Shown piece after piece: positions 33,791-45,801 of a DNA stretch of 52,944 bases (the first letter of the stretch is position 1; each line of letters starts with the position of its first letter). A program made the translations under genes and the position numbers. Source of the DNA: an uncultured Pelagibacteraceae bacterium (lineage in GTDB: Bacteria; Pseudomonadota; Alphaproteobacteria; Pelagibacterales; Pelagibacteraceae). The notes beneath the pieces are model-generated. The model was given only the letters and a program-made list of their open reading frames with translations, searched no databases and was not told the DNA's origin. Location of the stretch: positions 1 through 52,944 of the forward strand of contig CABZDW010000008.1 in the NCBI GenBank assembly GCA_902524545.1. Direction: 5' to 3'.

Positions 33791-35182
33791 TTAAACAGAG
33801 CTAAGTCTAAAAAGATTTTCTACAACTCCGACTTTGTCTTTTTTTACAATTAAAACAATCTGATCGTCTTTTTGAAAAATAAAATCAGATTTTGGGATAA
33901 TTACTTTTTTGTTTCTTAAAACAGCACCAATTCTTATTTCTTCTGGTAAATTTGAATTTTTCAATTCTTTATTAACTAATTCCGAAGACTCAATTATCTC
34001 TGCCTCTATCACTTCGTACTCACTATTAGATATTGTGTATGCATTTTCAATAGTTCCTTTATGAATATGTTTTAAAATACTTGAGACGGTGTTCATTCTA
34101 GGATCAATAAGATCATCAATTTTTAAAGACGACTGTAAAAGAGAATAATTAGGTTTGTTAATCAGAGCCATGGTTCTTTTATCTTCAATATCTTTTTGAT
34201 CTTTAGCAAATTTTTCAACAAGAACACTAACCATTAAGTTGTCTTCATCATCATTGGTAAGTGCTAGAACGGTTTCTGCTTCATCTAGATTTGCCTCTGA
34301 TAGAACTTCTTCATCTAATCCATTTCCATTTATTACAATTGTATTATTCAATTCATTTGCAAGGTACTCAGATCGCGACTTATCTTTTTCTACAATCTTT
34401 ACTCTCACACCCTCTAATGTATCTTCAATATTTTTGGCAAGGTTATAACCAATATTTCCCCCTCCAATAATTAAAATTTTTTTAGATATTTTTTCTGTAT
34501 GACCAAAAGCTTCTAGAGTCTCTGCCATTTGTGACGAATTAATTATTACGTAAATTTTGTCGTTTTCTTTTACCTGGTCAGTTTTTTTTGGAATAAAAGA
34601 TTTATCCTCTCTAATGATTGCAATTATGTTTGCATCAAGATTTGGAAATTTGTTGGTTAATTCATTAAGTTTTAAACCAATCAATTTACAATTATCTTTA
34701 ATTAATATTTCTAAAAGTCTGATTTGATTTTCTGCAAACGGGACACTATCTAATGCGCCTGGCGCCTCCAATTTTCTTTGTATTGATCTTGCAATTTCAA
34801 TTTCTGGTGAAATTATTACATCTATGGGTAAATTTTCTTTGTTATATACACTAGTAAATTTTGGATTTAAATAATCTTGAGATCTTATTCTTGCGATTTT
34901 TTTTGAAATGTTAAAAATTGAAAATGCTATTTGGCAAATTAGCATGTTAATTTCATCATTTCGAGTAACTGCAATAATCATATCTGTCTCTGCAGCATTG
35001 GCTTTCTCAAGAATTGATGGGTAGGTTGCTTTACCAACTATAGCTTTTACATCAAGCGTATCATTAATTTTTTGTATATCTTCACTCGACTGATCAATTA
35101 CGGTAACAGAGTGCCCTTGCTCACTAAGCAATTTAGCAATAGTGAAACCTACTTTCCCAGCACCGCAAATTATAATATTCAT
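33791..35182 (-). CDS. trkA: Trk system potassium uptake regulatory protein TrkA
   Basis: Cytosolic gating subunit (463 aa) of Trk K+ uptake. It has two tandem RCK units: the first Rossmann fold with GAGKVGFTIAKLLSEQGHSV (residues 5-24) and the second with IIGGGNIGYNLAKNIE (about 235-250), each followed by a TrkA-C domain (for example IGLKLNELTNKFPN and EIRIGAVLRNKKVIIP). Both nucleotide-binding glycine motifs are intact. It starts two bases after ntrX, matching the ntrY-ntrX-trkA order seen in other Alphaproteobacteria. Confidence 0.96.
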   Translation of the reverse strand: MNIIICGAGKVGFTIAKLLSEQGHSVTVIDQSSEDIQKINDTLDVKAIVGKATYPSILEKANAAETDMIIAVTRNDEINMLICQIAFSIFNISKKIARIRSQDYLNPKFTSVYNKENLPIDVIISPEIEIARSIQRKLEAPGALDSVPFAENQIRLLEILIKDNCKLIGLKLNELTNKFPNLDANIIAIIREDKSFIPKKTDQVKENDKIYVIINSSQMAETLEAFGHTEKISKKILIIGGGNIGYNLAKNIEDTLEGVRVKIVEKDKSRSEYLANELNNTIVINGNGLDEEVLSEANLDEAETVLALTNDDEDNLMVSVLVEKFAKDQKDIEDKRTMALINKPNYSLLQSSLKIDDLIDPRMNTVSSILKHIHKGTIENAYTISNSEYEVIEAEIIESSELVNKELKNSNLPEEIRIGAVLRNKKVIIPKSDFIFQKDDQIVLIVKKDKVGVVENLFRLSSV

Positions 35183-35184
35183 TC

Positions 35185-36540
35185 TTAATTAAATTCTTTT
35201 ATTCCAAGACCCTTAAGTTTTCTATGAAGAGCACTTCTTTCCATGCCAACAAAAGTAGCAGTTTTTGATATATTTCCATTAAACTTTTTTAATTGAAGAC
35301 TTAAATACTCTTTTTCAAACTTTTCTCTAGCTTCTTTTAATGGCACAGACAAACTATTTTCATTAAATCTATTGTTATTAATCCCAGATTTTAAAGACTC
35401 CTTGATGATATTAGAAATTTTTTCCTGAGTATTCGGTTGTAGTATAGCAATTCTTTCAATTAAATTTCTTAATTCTCTTACATTTCCATGCCAATCATGA
35501 TTTAGAATATAACTATTATTTTCATCAATTTCCAAATTTTTGATATTATAACCTTTGGAAATTTTATCTGAAAAGTACTTTATAAGTAAAGGTATATCTG
35601 AAATTCTCTCACTTAATGGTTTAATATTAATCTCAAATACATTTAATCTATGGAATAAATCTTCCCTAAAATTTCCTAATTCTATTTCCTGTTTAAGATC
35701 TTTGCTAGATGAGCAGATTAGTCTTACATCAACATTAATATCATTATTACCATTTACCCTTTTAAATTTCTGATCTGTCAAAACTCTCAAAATTTTTGAT
35801 TGTATTGCTAATGGTATTTCAGATACTTGATCTACTAGAAGTGTTCCATTATTTGCCTTTTCTAACGCTCCGTAAGATATAGACCCGTCATTTTTTTCTT
35901 CACCAAATAACTCTAAATCATATTTATCATTATCAAGTAAAGCACCATTGATAATTACAAAAGGTTTATTCTTTCTTTTTGAATTTTTATGTATTTTTCG
36001 AGCAATTAATTCTTTGCCAGAACCTGAAGGACCATTTATAAAAATTCTACTTTCAGTAACAGAAATTTTTTCAATTTGATCTTTTATATTTACAATATTT
36101 TTACTATCACCAATTAACTCATAAGAGGAAAAAAGTTTATTTTCATATTCTTTATTTTGCGTCTTTAAGCTTAGATTTTCAACAGCTCTACTTATAAAAT
36201 TTAATAATCTTGTTTTATCAAAAGGTTTTTCAACAAATTCAAATGCTCCATGTTTTAATGAATTAACTGCCATTTCTATGTTTGCATGTCCTGAAATCAT
36301 AATCACTGGTACATCAGTATTCTTTGATTTTATGTGGGTCAAAAGTTGTATACCATCATTGTCACCTTTATCTAATTTAACATCAAGTATTGCAACATCC
36401 GGCATTTTTTTATCAATTTCATTTAACGCTTGATTATAGTTTGCAGCTAATCTTGTTCGATAACCTGCATCTACAATTAGATCATTCAGAATATTTCTTA
36501 TGTCTGAATTATCATCAACAATTAATATTTCTATACTCAT
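35185..36540 (-). CDS. ntrX: NtrX-type response regulator with degenerate AAA+ domain
   Basis: Response regulator (451 aa) partnered with NtrY. Receiver domain residues 1-125 (VDD, phospho-acceptor Asp53 in AILDVKLD, K in VEKPFD); AAA+ domain about 140-370; C-terminal Fis-type HTH (NISKTATFVGMERSALHRKL). Walker A is present (NGPSGSGKE), but after ELFG the GAFTGA sigma-54-contact loop is replaced by a short EEKNDGSISYGALEKAN stretch, and Walker B is LLVDQ rather than LxxDE. Sensor I is also altered (CSSSKDL). I infer it cannot activate sigma-54 polymerase and acts as an ordinary DNA-binding regulator. It abuts ntrY. Confidence 0.93.
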   Translation of the reverse strand: MSIEILIVDDNSDIRNILNDLIVDAGYRTRLAANYNQALNEIDKKMPDVAILDVKLDKGDNDGIQLLTHIKSKNTDVPVIMISGHANIEMAVNSLKHGAFEFVEKPFDKTRLLNFISRAVENLSLKTQNKEYENKLFSSYELIGDSKNIVNIKDQIEKISVTESRIFINGPSGSGKELIARKIHKNSKRKNKPFVIINGALLDNDKYDLELFGEEKNDGSISYGALEKANNGTLLVDQVSEIPLAIQSKILRVLTDQKFKRVNGNNDINVDVRLICSSSKDLKQEIELGNFREDLFHRLNVFEINIKPLSERISDIPLLIKYFSDKISKGYNIKNLEIDENNSYILNHDWHGNVRELRNLIERIAILQPNTQEKISNIIKESLKSGINNNRFNENSLSVPLKEAREKFEKEYLSLQLKKFNGNISKTATFVGMERSALHRKLKGLGIKEFN

Positions 36541-38319
36541 TTAATTAAATTTAATTTCTATTTTTGCTCCATCTGGGATCGAAACAAAACTAATTTCACC
36601 ATTATGATCATTAATAATTTTATTTACTATTGAAAGACCTAATCCTGTACCATTTTTTTTTGTTGTGAAGTAAGGGTTTAAAATATCCTTTATGTTATTT
36701 CTTATATTCTCAAATCCCAGACCACTATCTTTAATTATAATATAAATTTGGTTATTTCTCTCAAAAATTTCAATAGTGATGATTTTATCGAAATTACTAG
36801 TTTTTTCGGCTTTTTGTTGAATGCTCTCAATAGAATTTTTAATTAAATTAAATATTACTCTACTGATTTGCTCCTTATCGCATTCTAATAAGATTAAAGG
36901 ATTTTTATAATCTAAATCAATTTTTATCGATGAGTCTATTTCAGATAATAATTTTATATTTTCATGAATTATTTTGACCAAATCATTTTTTTTTAAAACT
37001 GGTTTAGGCATTCTAGCAAAGTCAGAAAATTCATTTACTAAATTACCAATTTGTTTGATCTGATTATTTATGATTTTTAAATTTTCCTCAAAATTATCTT
37101 TTTCATTCTTATCAACTTGTTTTATATATTTTTCTTTAATTCTATCGATTGATAATTGAATTGGAGTGAGAGGATTTTTAATTTCATGAGCTAATTTTCT
37201 TGCTAGATTACCCCAAGCTTCATATCTCTCATTAATAATCAATTTATCTTGCTGATTTTTTAATCTAACAATCATTGAATTAAAATTTCTATTTAAGATT
37301 TCTAAATCTTTATCTGTTTTTATCTCAGGTACTTTTGTAGTTAAATCACCTTCTCCTATTGCGGTAGATGCAGAAATTAGATTATTTATAGATCTAAAAA
37401 ATCTTGAAGAAAATCTAATAGCAATAGTAATTGATATAAAAAGCAAAAGAGTAACTATAATTATATATATAATTGCAAATGAAATTTTTATTCCTGTACT
37501 TCTTTCCTCAACCGTATAATAAAAATTGATTGCTTCTTGAGACTCATTTAAATATTTTGAAATATCTTTATCAAGGTATTTTACAACATATAAAAATCTG
37601 TTTTCAAAAGCTTGAAGTCTCATTATTGCTGCCGAGATATTTTCAGGGGCATTTATTATTTTAAGTGGTCTATCATCATCTAAAACAAGCTTTAGTGTTT
37701 TATCTATTGGAGGAATATATTTTGTTCGATCATCTATATTGGTAAATAGTAATTCTTTATTTTGATTAATTATATGTATTTCGTCTATATCTCTTATCAA
37801 TTTTTGAGTTTTTAAAAATCTTACATATTCTTTATTGTTATCATTTAAAAATTTAGCACTTTTGTTGGTGTCAAAAGCAATCAATATAATATCAGACTCA
37901 ATTTTGTTTCTTACTTCCTCAACATAACTTTTAGCGAGTTCATAAGAATTATTTACAACCGTTGTCACTTTTTTATCAAAATATTTTTCAAGAGCAAAAG
38001 AAAATAGAAAAAGTGAAAAAATCGAAATCAATATTGAGGGGATTAAAGTGAAGAGTGAAAAATAAGTAATATATTTTTTGTTTGATTTTAATCCATCTTT
38101 ATCAATATCATTTCGAATAGATTTTTTTATCTCTAAAAAAATTAATACAAATAACGATAAAAGTAATAAAATATTTACAATCAACAAATTTTGTAAATTA
38201 TTTTGATTTAATTCAATAAAACTTCTATCTATAAATGTTAAAAAAGTTAAAAATCCTAAAAATAGTGTGATACTAGATAGAATAATTATGAAAATATTTT
38301 TTTTCAAAAATTCAAGCAT
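36541..38319 (-). CDS. ntrY: NtrY-type sensor histidine kinase
   Basis: Membrane sensor kinase (592 aa). Several N-terminal helices (about residues 8-115) with a periplasmic/PAS-like region (about 120-270), another helix near 280, a HAMP domain (NNLISASTAIGEGDLTTKVPEI), the H-box LARKLAHEIKNPLTPIQLSI, the N-box NLIKNSIESI and G-boxes (IKDSGLGF, KNGTGLGLSIV). Known NtrY proteins respond to nitrogen status or redox/oxygen; the signal here is not determined. Its 5' end is 26 bases from the divergent ispDF; the dusB-ntrB-ntrC genes that usually sit here are absent. Confidence 0.95.
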   Translation of the reverse strand: MLEFLKKNIFIIILSSITLFLGFLTFLTFIDRSFIELNQNNLQNLLIVNILLLLSLFVLIFLEIKKSIRNDIDKDGLKSNKKYITYFSLFTLIPSILISIFSLFLFSFALEKYFDKKVTTVVNNSYELAKSYVEEVRNKIESDIILIAFDTNKSAKFLNDNNKEYVRFLKTQKLIRDIDEIHIINQNKELLFTNIDDRTKYIPPIDKTLKLVLDDDRPLKIINAPENISAAIMRLQAFENRFLYVVKYLDKDISKYLNESQEAINFYYTVEERSTGIKISFAIIYIIIVTLLLFISITIAIRFSSRFFRSINNLISASTAIGEGDLTTKVPEIKTDKDLEILNRNFNSMIVRLKNQQDKLIINERYEAWGNLARKLAHEIKNPLTPIQLSIDRIKEKYIKQVDKNEKDNFEENLKIINNQIKQIGNLVNEFSDFARMPKPVLKKNDLVKIIHENIKLLSEIDSSIKIDLDYKNPLILLECDKEQISRVIFNLIKNSIESIQQKAEKTSNFDKIITIEIFERNNQIYIIIKDSGLGFENIRNNIKDILNPYFTTKKNGTGLGLSIVNKIINDHNGEISFVSIPDGAKIEIKFN

Positions 38320-38345
38320 ATTTAAGAATTATAGTATTTAAAGGA

Positions 38346-39452
38346 ATGAACAACTATTTTGTAATATTAGCTGCCGGAAAAAGTAAGAGATTTCATAAAA
38401 AAATACCTAAGCAATTCTATAATTATAAGAATAAAGAAATTGTTGATCACTCTATTGAAAAATCAGTCAATTCGAAGCTTTTTAAAAAAATTTTAGTTGT
38501 CACTAATAATATTAATCATTTCAAAAAAAAGAAGATCCATCATTCAGTCAAAGTAATAAAGGGTGGTAAAGAAAGATCTGACTCTTCTTTAAAAGCATTA
38601 AAATATTTAAAAAAATACAAACCTAATAATATTCTGATACATGACGCTGCCAGACCTGATTTTACAATTAAATTATTGAGGGAATTATTGGGACATTTAA
38701 AAAAAAATATAGCTGTAATTCCATATACCAACTCTAAAGATACAATAAAATATAGAGTCAAAAATGAATTATACAATCTCAATAGAGAAAATACATATCT
38801 TACTCAAACACCACAAGCATTTAAGTTTAACAAATTATACAAACTTGCAATTAATGAAAAAAGTAAAATTTCGGATGAAGCAACTTTATTCGTCAATAAA
38901 AATCAAAAAATAAAATTTATAAAAGGAGAAAATACTAATAATAAAATCACTTTTAAAAGTGATATAAAATTAGCTAAAACTTTTTTTGGAATTGGTTTTG
39001 ATATTCACAGATTAGTTAGAAACAAAAAGCTTTATTTAGGTGGTGCTAAAATATCGTTTCACTCGGGATTGAAAGGACATTCAGATGGAGACGTAATTTT
39101 GCATTCAATTATAGACTCGATCTTAGGTGCAATGAGAAATAAAGATATTGGATCTTTTTTTCCAAACACAAAAAAATTTAAAAATATTAGGTCTCCCATA
39201 ATATTGAAACCAGTAGTTGAAAGACTTTATAAAGCAAATTTTTTTATAAATAATTTAGATATAAATTTAATTTGTGAACAACCAAAAGTATCAAAATACA
39301 GAGATCGAATAATCAATTCTGTCTCTAAACTAATGATGTTGAAAAAAGATCTTATAAATTTAAAAGGTAAAACAGTTGAAAAACTTGGTTTAATTGGAAA
39401 AGAAAAAGCCATTGCATGTGAAGCTATAATTTCAATATCAAAACATGATTAA
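38346..39452 (+). CDS. ispDF: Bifunctional IspD/IspF isoprenoid biosynthesis enzyme
   Basis: Fusion protein (368 aa) of the MEP pathway. Residues 1-215 are the cytidylyltransferase IspD (ILAAGKSKRFHKKIPKQF, IHDAARPDF, LTQTPQAF); residues 216-368 are the cyclodiphosphate synthase IspF (GIGFDIHRL with zinc-binding D and H, GHSDGDVILHSIIDSILG, DIGSFFP). The fusion is typical for Alphaproteobacteria and skips IspE, which acts between the two steps. Overlaps pgpA by eight bases. Confidence 0.97.
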   Translation: MNNYFVILAAGKSKRFHKKIPKQFYNYKNKEIVDHSIEKSVNSKLFKKILVVTNNINHFKKKKIHHSVKVIKGGKERSDSSLKALKYLKKYKPNNILIHDAARPDFTIKLLRELLGHLKKNIAVIPYTNSKDTIKYRVKNELYNLNRENTYLTQTPQAFKFNKLYKLAINEKSKISDEATLFVNKNQKIKFIKGENTNNKITFKSDIKLAKTFFGIGFDIHRLVRNKKLYLGGAKISFHSGLKGHSDGDVILHSIIDSILGAMRNKDIGSFFPNTKKFKNIRSPIILKPVVERLYKANFFINNLDINLICEQPKVSKYRDRIINSVSKLMMLKKDLINLKGKTVEKLGLIGKEKAIACEAIISISKHD

Positions 39453-39951
39453 AACTATTAATACTTTGTTTGTAACAATGTTAGGTTTGGGTAAAGTTCC
39501 AAAAATTCCAGGTACTTTTGGATCATTAGCTACAGTAATTATCCTGTACCTTTTTTTTCACATATTTAATTTATCTTCAAATTTAATATTAATACTATTA
39601 ATAGTCATTTTCGTTTTATCTTTTTCTGCTATAGCGCATCATATTAAAGATAATGAAAACAAAGATCCGAAAGAAGTAATTATCGATGAATTTATTGGTC
39701 AATCAATACCGATTTATCTTTATGAAATTTCACATGGCACAGAAAAATCATCAAATGAAGCATTAATTTTTTACGGTATTTGTTTTGTCTTATTCAGATT
39801 TTTTGATATTGCAAAACCATTTCCTGTAAATTTTTTTGACAAAAACTTTAAAAATAGTTTTGGCGTAATTATGGATGATGTAATTGCGGGAAGTTATGTT
39901 GTTTTATCTTTAATTTGTTTTATGTTTTTAAGCAATTATTTTGTGAAATGA
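39445..39951 (+). CDS. pgpA: Phosphatidylglycerophosphatase A
   Basis: PgpA (168 aa), membrane phosphatase completing phosphatidylglycerol synthesis. Diagnostic features: GLGKVPKIPGTFGSLATVI near residue 14, the IIDEFIGQSIP motif, FRFFDIAKPFPVNFFD and the final GVIMDDVIAGSYV acidic motif. Three to four helices. It is overlapped by ispDF upstream and by cinA downstream (ATGA), so the three plus-strand genes form one coupled unit. Confidence 0.95.
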   Translation: MIKTINTLFVTMLGLGKVPKIPGTFGSLATVIILYLFFHIFNLSSNLILILLIVIFVLSFSAIAHHIKDNENKDPKEVIIDEFIGQSIPIYLYEISHGTEKSSNEALIFYGICFVLFRFFDIAKPFPVNFFDKNFKNSFGVIMDDVIAGSYVVLSLICFMFLSNYFVK

Positions 39952-40409
39952 AATTATTAATTAAGCTATTAATTAGAAAAAAAATTAAAATATCAGTTGC
40001 TGAATCCTGCACAGGAGGATTATTAGCCTCTGCTATCACTTCAATTAGTGGTGCATCAAAAATATTCAATCTAGGTTTGATCACCTACTCTAATCAGGCA
40101 AAAATAAAGATTTTAAAAATAAATAAAAAAATTATCAAAAAATATGGCGCTGTGAGCCATGAATGTTGCTATGCAATGGTTAATAATTTATCTAAAATTT
40201 CAAAAGCCAATATTAATGTTTCGATTACCGGTATTGCGGGACCAAGAGGTGGAACCAAAAAAAAACCTGTTGGCTTAGTTTATATTGGAGTTAAAAAAGG
40301 AGCTAAAATCAAGATAAATAAATTTTTATTCAAAAGTAAAAAAAGATCCTCAATACAAAAAGCTACTGTAAAAAAAGCCCTAAATCTACTTCTTAGAGCT
40401 GCTAAATAA
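39948..40409 (+). CDS. cinA: CinA-family nicotinamide-nucleotide amidohydrolase (PncC)
   Basis: Stand-alone CinA C-terminal domain (153 aa), which deamidates nicotinamide mononucleotide. Motifs AESCTGGLLASAIT, VSITGIAGPRGGTKKKPVGLVYIG and the GAVSHECCYAM region are diagnostic. I chose the ATG at 39948, which overlaps the pgpA stop as ATGA and begins MKLLIKLLIRKK; an upstream in-frame ATG at 39915 lies inside pgpA. Its 3' end overlaps the convergent coq10-like gene by 24 bases. Confidence 0.92.
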   Translation: MKLLIKLLIRKKIKISVAESCTGGLLASAITSISGASKIFNLGLITYSNQAKIKILKINKKIIKKYGAVSHECCYAMVNNLSKISKANINVSITGIAGPRGGTKKKPVGLVYIGVKKGAKIKINKFLFKSKKRSSIQKATVKKALNLLLRAAK

Positions 40410-40844
40410 CTGCTCAGCCCTGTTTTGAAATGCATCAGCTATTTTCTCTAATCCAAATTGAAAAGATACAATCATTAATGAATTTAAAAATTTATTTTTG
40501 ATTTCAAAATCAATATCAAAAGTTATTTCAGTAATTCCATTCTCTTTATCAACAAAAATCCAATTGTTGGATAAATGATTTAAAGGTCCTTCTATATTCT
40601 TAACAAAAATTGAGTCTTTCTTTCTATCAAAAACTACATCACTTTTATAAGTGTCTTTAAACGGTCCTTTTCCTATTGTTAAGTCTGCAATTATTTTTGT
40701 TAAATCACCTTCATTTTTATTTTCATATATTTTTGCACCAAAACAGAATGGAACGAATTCTGGATATTTTTCAATATCCAATACTAAATCAATTAAATCT
40801 TTTTTTTTACATTCAATTAATCGCTTAACTGAAGCTTTTGGCAT
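40386..40844 (-). CDS. Coenzyme Q-binding protein COQ10 / RatA-like (START domain)
   Basis: SRPBCC/START-fold protein (152 aa), COQ10-RatA family; binds ubiquinone or lipid and is thought to aid quinone function. Characteristic segments are the LVLDIEKYPEFVPFCFGAKI start, the GPFKDTYKSDVVFD middle and the LEKIADAFQNRAEQLF C-terminal helix. Position directly after lipA is the usual alphaproteobacterial arrangement and favours the COQ10 role over a RatA toxin. One-base overlap with lipA (TAATG). Confidence 0.9.
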   Translation of the reverse strand: MPKASVKRLIECKKKDLIDLVLDIEKYPEFVPFCFGAKIYENKNEGDLTKIIADLTIGKGPFKDTYKSDVVFDRKKDSIFVKNIEGPLNHLSNNWIFVDKENGITEITFDIDFEIKNKFLNSLMIVSFQFGLEKIADAFQNRAEQLFSSSKK

Positions 40845-41776
40845 TAATGATTTTTTAATCTATTTTGTTGAAGTTTAGCGAAGTCTTCATCTGCATGATA
40901 TGAAGATCTTGTTAAAGGAGATGAGGAAACTAATAAGAAACCTTTTGCTTTTGCAATATCACCCAATTCTTTGAACTCCTCAGGTTTATAATATCTATCT
41001 AATGGAAAATGCTTTACAGATGGTTGCAAGTATTGTCCAACTGTTAAAAAATCTACATCAGCAGATTTTAAATCATCCATTACTTGTAAAATTTCATCTC
41101 TTGTTTCACCTAAACCAACCATTATTCCAGATTTAGTGAAAACTCTATTGTTCATTTTTTTTGCATTTTTTAAAAGTTCAAGAGATGCAAAATATCTTGA
41201 GCCTGGTCTAACTTTTAAATAAAGACCAGGTACAGTTTCAATATTGTGATTAAAAACGTCAGGATTAGCCTCTAATACTCTCTTATAAGCATCACCTTTT
41301 CTTAAAAAATCGGGCGTTAAAACTTCTATAGTTGTATTTGGATTGGTTTTTCTTGTTTGGTTTATAACCTCATAAAAATGATTTGAACCACCATCGTCTA
41401 AATCATCTCTATCAACTGATGTGATTACAACGTGTTTTAAATCTAATTTTTTAACAGCTTGAGATATTTTGATTGGTTCTAGCTTGTCTAATTTTTCTGG
41501 TTTGCCAGTTTTTACATCACAAAAAGCACATGCTCTTGTACATGTATCACCCATGATCATAAAAGTTGCATGTCTTTTACTCCAACACTCAGTTATATTT
41601 GGGCAATTTGCTTCCTGACAAACTGTTACAAGATTATTTTTATTTACAATTGTTTTTGTTAAAAAAAATTCCTTACTATTATTAAGTTTAGATCTAATCC
41701 AATCAGGCTTTTTCTTAATTGGATTTATTGGATTTTTTACTTTTTCAGGGTGTCTTAGTTTAATTTTTTGTGTCAT
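40844..41776 (-). CDS. lipA: Lipoyl synthase
   Basis: Radical SAM lipoyl synthase (310 aa), inserting sulfur into octanoyl groups on 2-oxoacid dehydrogenases and the glycine cleavage H protein. The radical SAM cluster motif [10 protein letters not shown], the auxiliary cluster cysteines ([13 protein letters not shown]) and the C-terminal [15 protein letters not shown] with its Ser ligand are all present. It overlaps the 3' end of ftsB by 17 bases. The pdhABC-lpd genes that often stand between ftsB and lipA are missing here. Confidence 0.97.
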   Translation of the reverse strand: MTQKIKLRHPEKVKNPINPIKKKPDWIRSKLNNSKEFFLTKTIVNKNNLVTVCQEANCPNITECWSKRHATFMIMGDTCTRACAFCDVKTGKPEKLDKLEPIKISQAVKKLDLKHVVITSVDRDDLDDGGSNHFYEVINQTRKTNPNTTIEVLTPDFLRKGDAYKRVLEANPDVFNHNIETVPGLYLKVRPGSRYFASLELLKNAKKMNNRVFTKSGIMVGLGETRDEILQVMDDLKSADVDFLTVGQYLQPSVKHFPLDRYYKPEEFKELGDIAKAKGFLLVSSSPLTRSSYHADEDFAKLQQNRLKNH

Positions 41777-42068
41777 TTTTTTTTATAATATAAATTTTTT
41801 CATTTTTTATACCAAATAAGAATCTTTCTCTAATTAAAGTTTCAATATAATCAAGATCTAGATTGTCACTTAATAATGAATTCTTAAAATCCAAGTCATT
41901 TATTTGATTTTTTAATGATGTTTCCTTTATTTTAAGATCATTTAAAATCTGTTTTTTTTCATAATATGAAATTAATCCTCTTTCACCCGACAAGAGATTA
42001 AAGAAAAAATACATGATTAGAAAAACTGATATAAGTAGAAAATAATTTTTTTTTAATCTTTGAAGCAT
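41760..42068 (-). CDS. ftsB: FtsB/DivIC-type cell division protein
   Basis: Small bitopic division protein (102 aa): N-terminal transmembrane helix (about residues 9-26) followed by a leucine-rich coiled coil ([25 protein letters not shown]-type, residues 36-75) and a short conserved end ([16 protein letters not shown]). It bridges early and late divisome proteins. Location next to enolase is conserved across Alphaproteobacteria. Start overlaps the eno stop by one base (TAATG). Confidence 0.88.
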   Translation of the reverse strand: MLQRLKKNYFLLISVFLIMYFFFNLLSGERGLISYYEKKQILNDLKIKETSLKNQINDLDFKNSLLSDNLDLDYIETLIRERFLFGIKNEKIYIIKKNDTKN

Positions 42069-43320
42069 TAATGAATCTTATTCATTCTAGCTTTTTTTCC
42101 AAGTTTTTCTTCTATTCGCAATAATTGATTATATTTAGCAACTCTTTCTGATCTTGCTAAAGATCCAGTTTTTATTTGATTAGAATTAGTACCTACTGCA
42201 AGGTCTGCAATAAATGTATCCTCACTATCTCCAGATCTATGAGAAATGATTGTTTGAAATCCAATAGCTTGCGCAAATCGAATTACATCTAAGGTTTCTG
42301 AAACTGTGCCAATTTGATTTAATTTAATTAAAATTGCGTTAGATGATAAATTTAAAAAACCTTTTTTGAGTCGCTCAAGATTGGTAACGTAAAGATCATC
42401 ACCTACAATCTGAACTTTTTTAAGTGATTTCATTAACCTATTCCATGATATCCAATCATTTTCTGCAAATGGGTCTTCTATCGATTTAATCTTATATTTA
42501 TTAATTATTTTTTTATATTCTTGAATAGATCTTTCTACAGAAATATAGCTTTTTGAATGAATAGAATATTTATTTCTTTTATATAATTCATTTGCAGCTA
42601 CATCCAAACAAATTGAAACATCTTTACCGTTAACAAATCCTGACTTCCTTATAGCGGAAACGATTAAATCTAAAGCCTGATTATTATTGCTAATCATTGG
42701 TGCAAATCCACCTTCATCTCCAACAGATGTTGAAAGTCCTTTATTCTTAATAATTTTACTCAAATTTTTAATCACCAAAAAACAAATCCTCATCGCATCA
42801 GTGAAATTTTTTGCGCAGTCTGGCCTAATCATAAATTCTTGAATTCTCAAACCATTATTAGCATGTGCTCCACCATTAATTATATTCATAAGTGGAAAAG
42901 GTAATTTAAAATTATTTTTAATTAAAAAAGTTTTATATAATGGTTTTTTTCTAATTTTTGCTGAAAGTTTTTTTACAGCCATAGACACGGCTAATATAGA
43001 ATTTGCCCCTAGTTTTGTTTTTTGTCTTGTGCCATCTAGATTAATCATTAAAGCATCAATCCTTTCTTGATTATGAATATTTTGTCCTTTAAGTTTTTTT
43101 GAAACCTTAGAATTAACTAAACTAATGGCATTAAGAACACTTTTTCCTAAATATCTTTTATTATTTTTATCTCTTTTTTCATAAGCTTCATAAGTACCTG
43201 TTGATGCTCCTGAGGGACAAATTGCTATTGCACTTTTGTTTTTTGTAAAAACTTCAGCTTCGATTGTTGGATTACCTCTACTGTCAAAAACTTGTCGGGC
43301 TTTTACTTTTGTAATTTTAC

Positions 43321-43324
<4 letters not shown>
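42068..43324 (-). CDS. eno: Enolase
   Basis: Enolase (418 aa), interconverting 2-phosphoglycerate and phosphoenolpyruvate in glycolysis/gluconeogenesis. Motifs: [41 protein letters not shown], metal ligands in [19 protein letters not shown] and VGDDLYVTN, and the [19 protein letters not shown] loop. Complete. It overlaps kdsA by four bases (ATGA) and ftsB by one. Confidence 0.98.
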
Positions 43325-45770
<2,446 letters not shown>

Positions 45771-45801
45771 TTATAGCTAATAAAAAAGTAAATTAAAAGT
45801 A

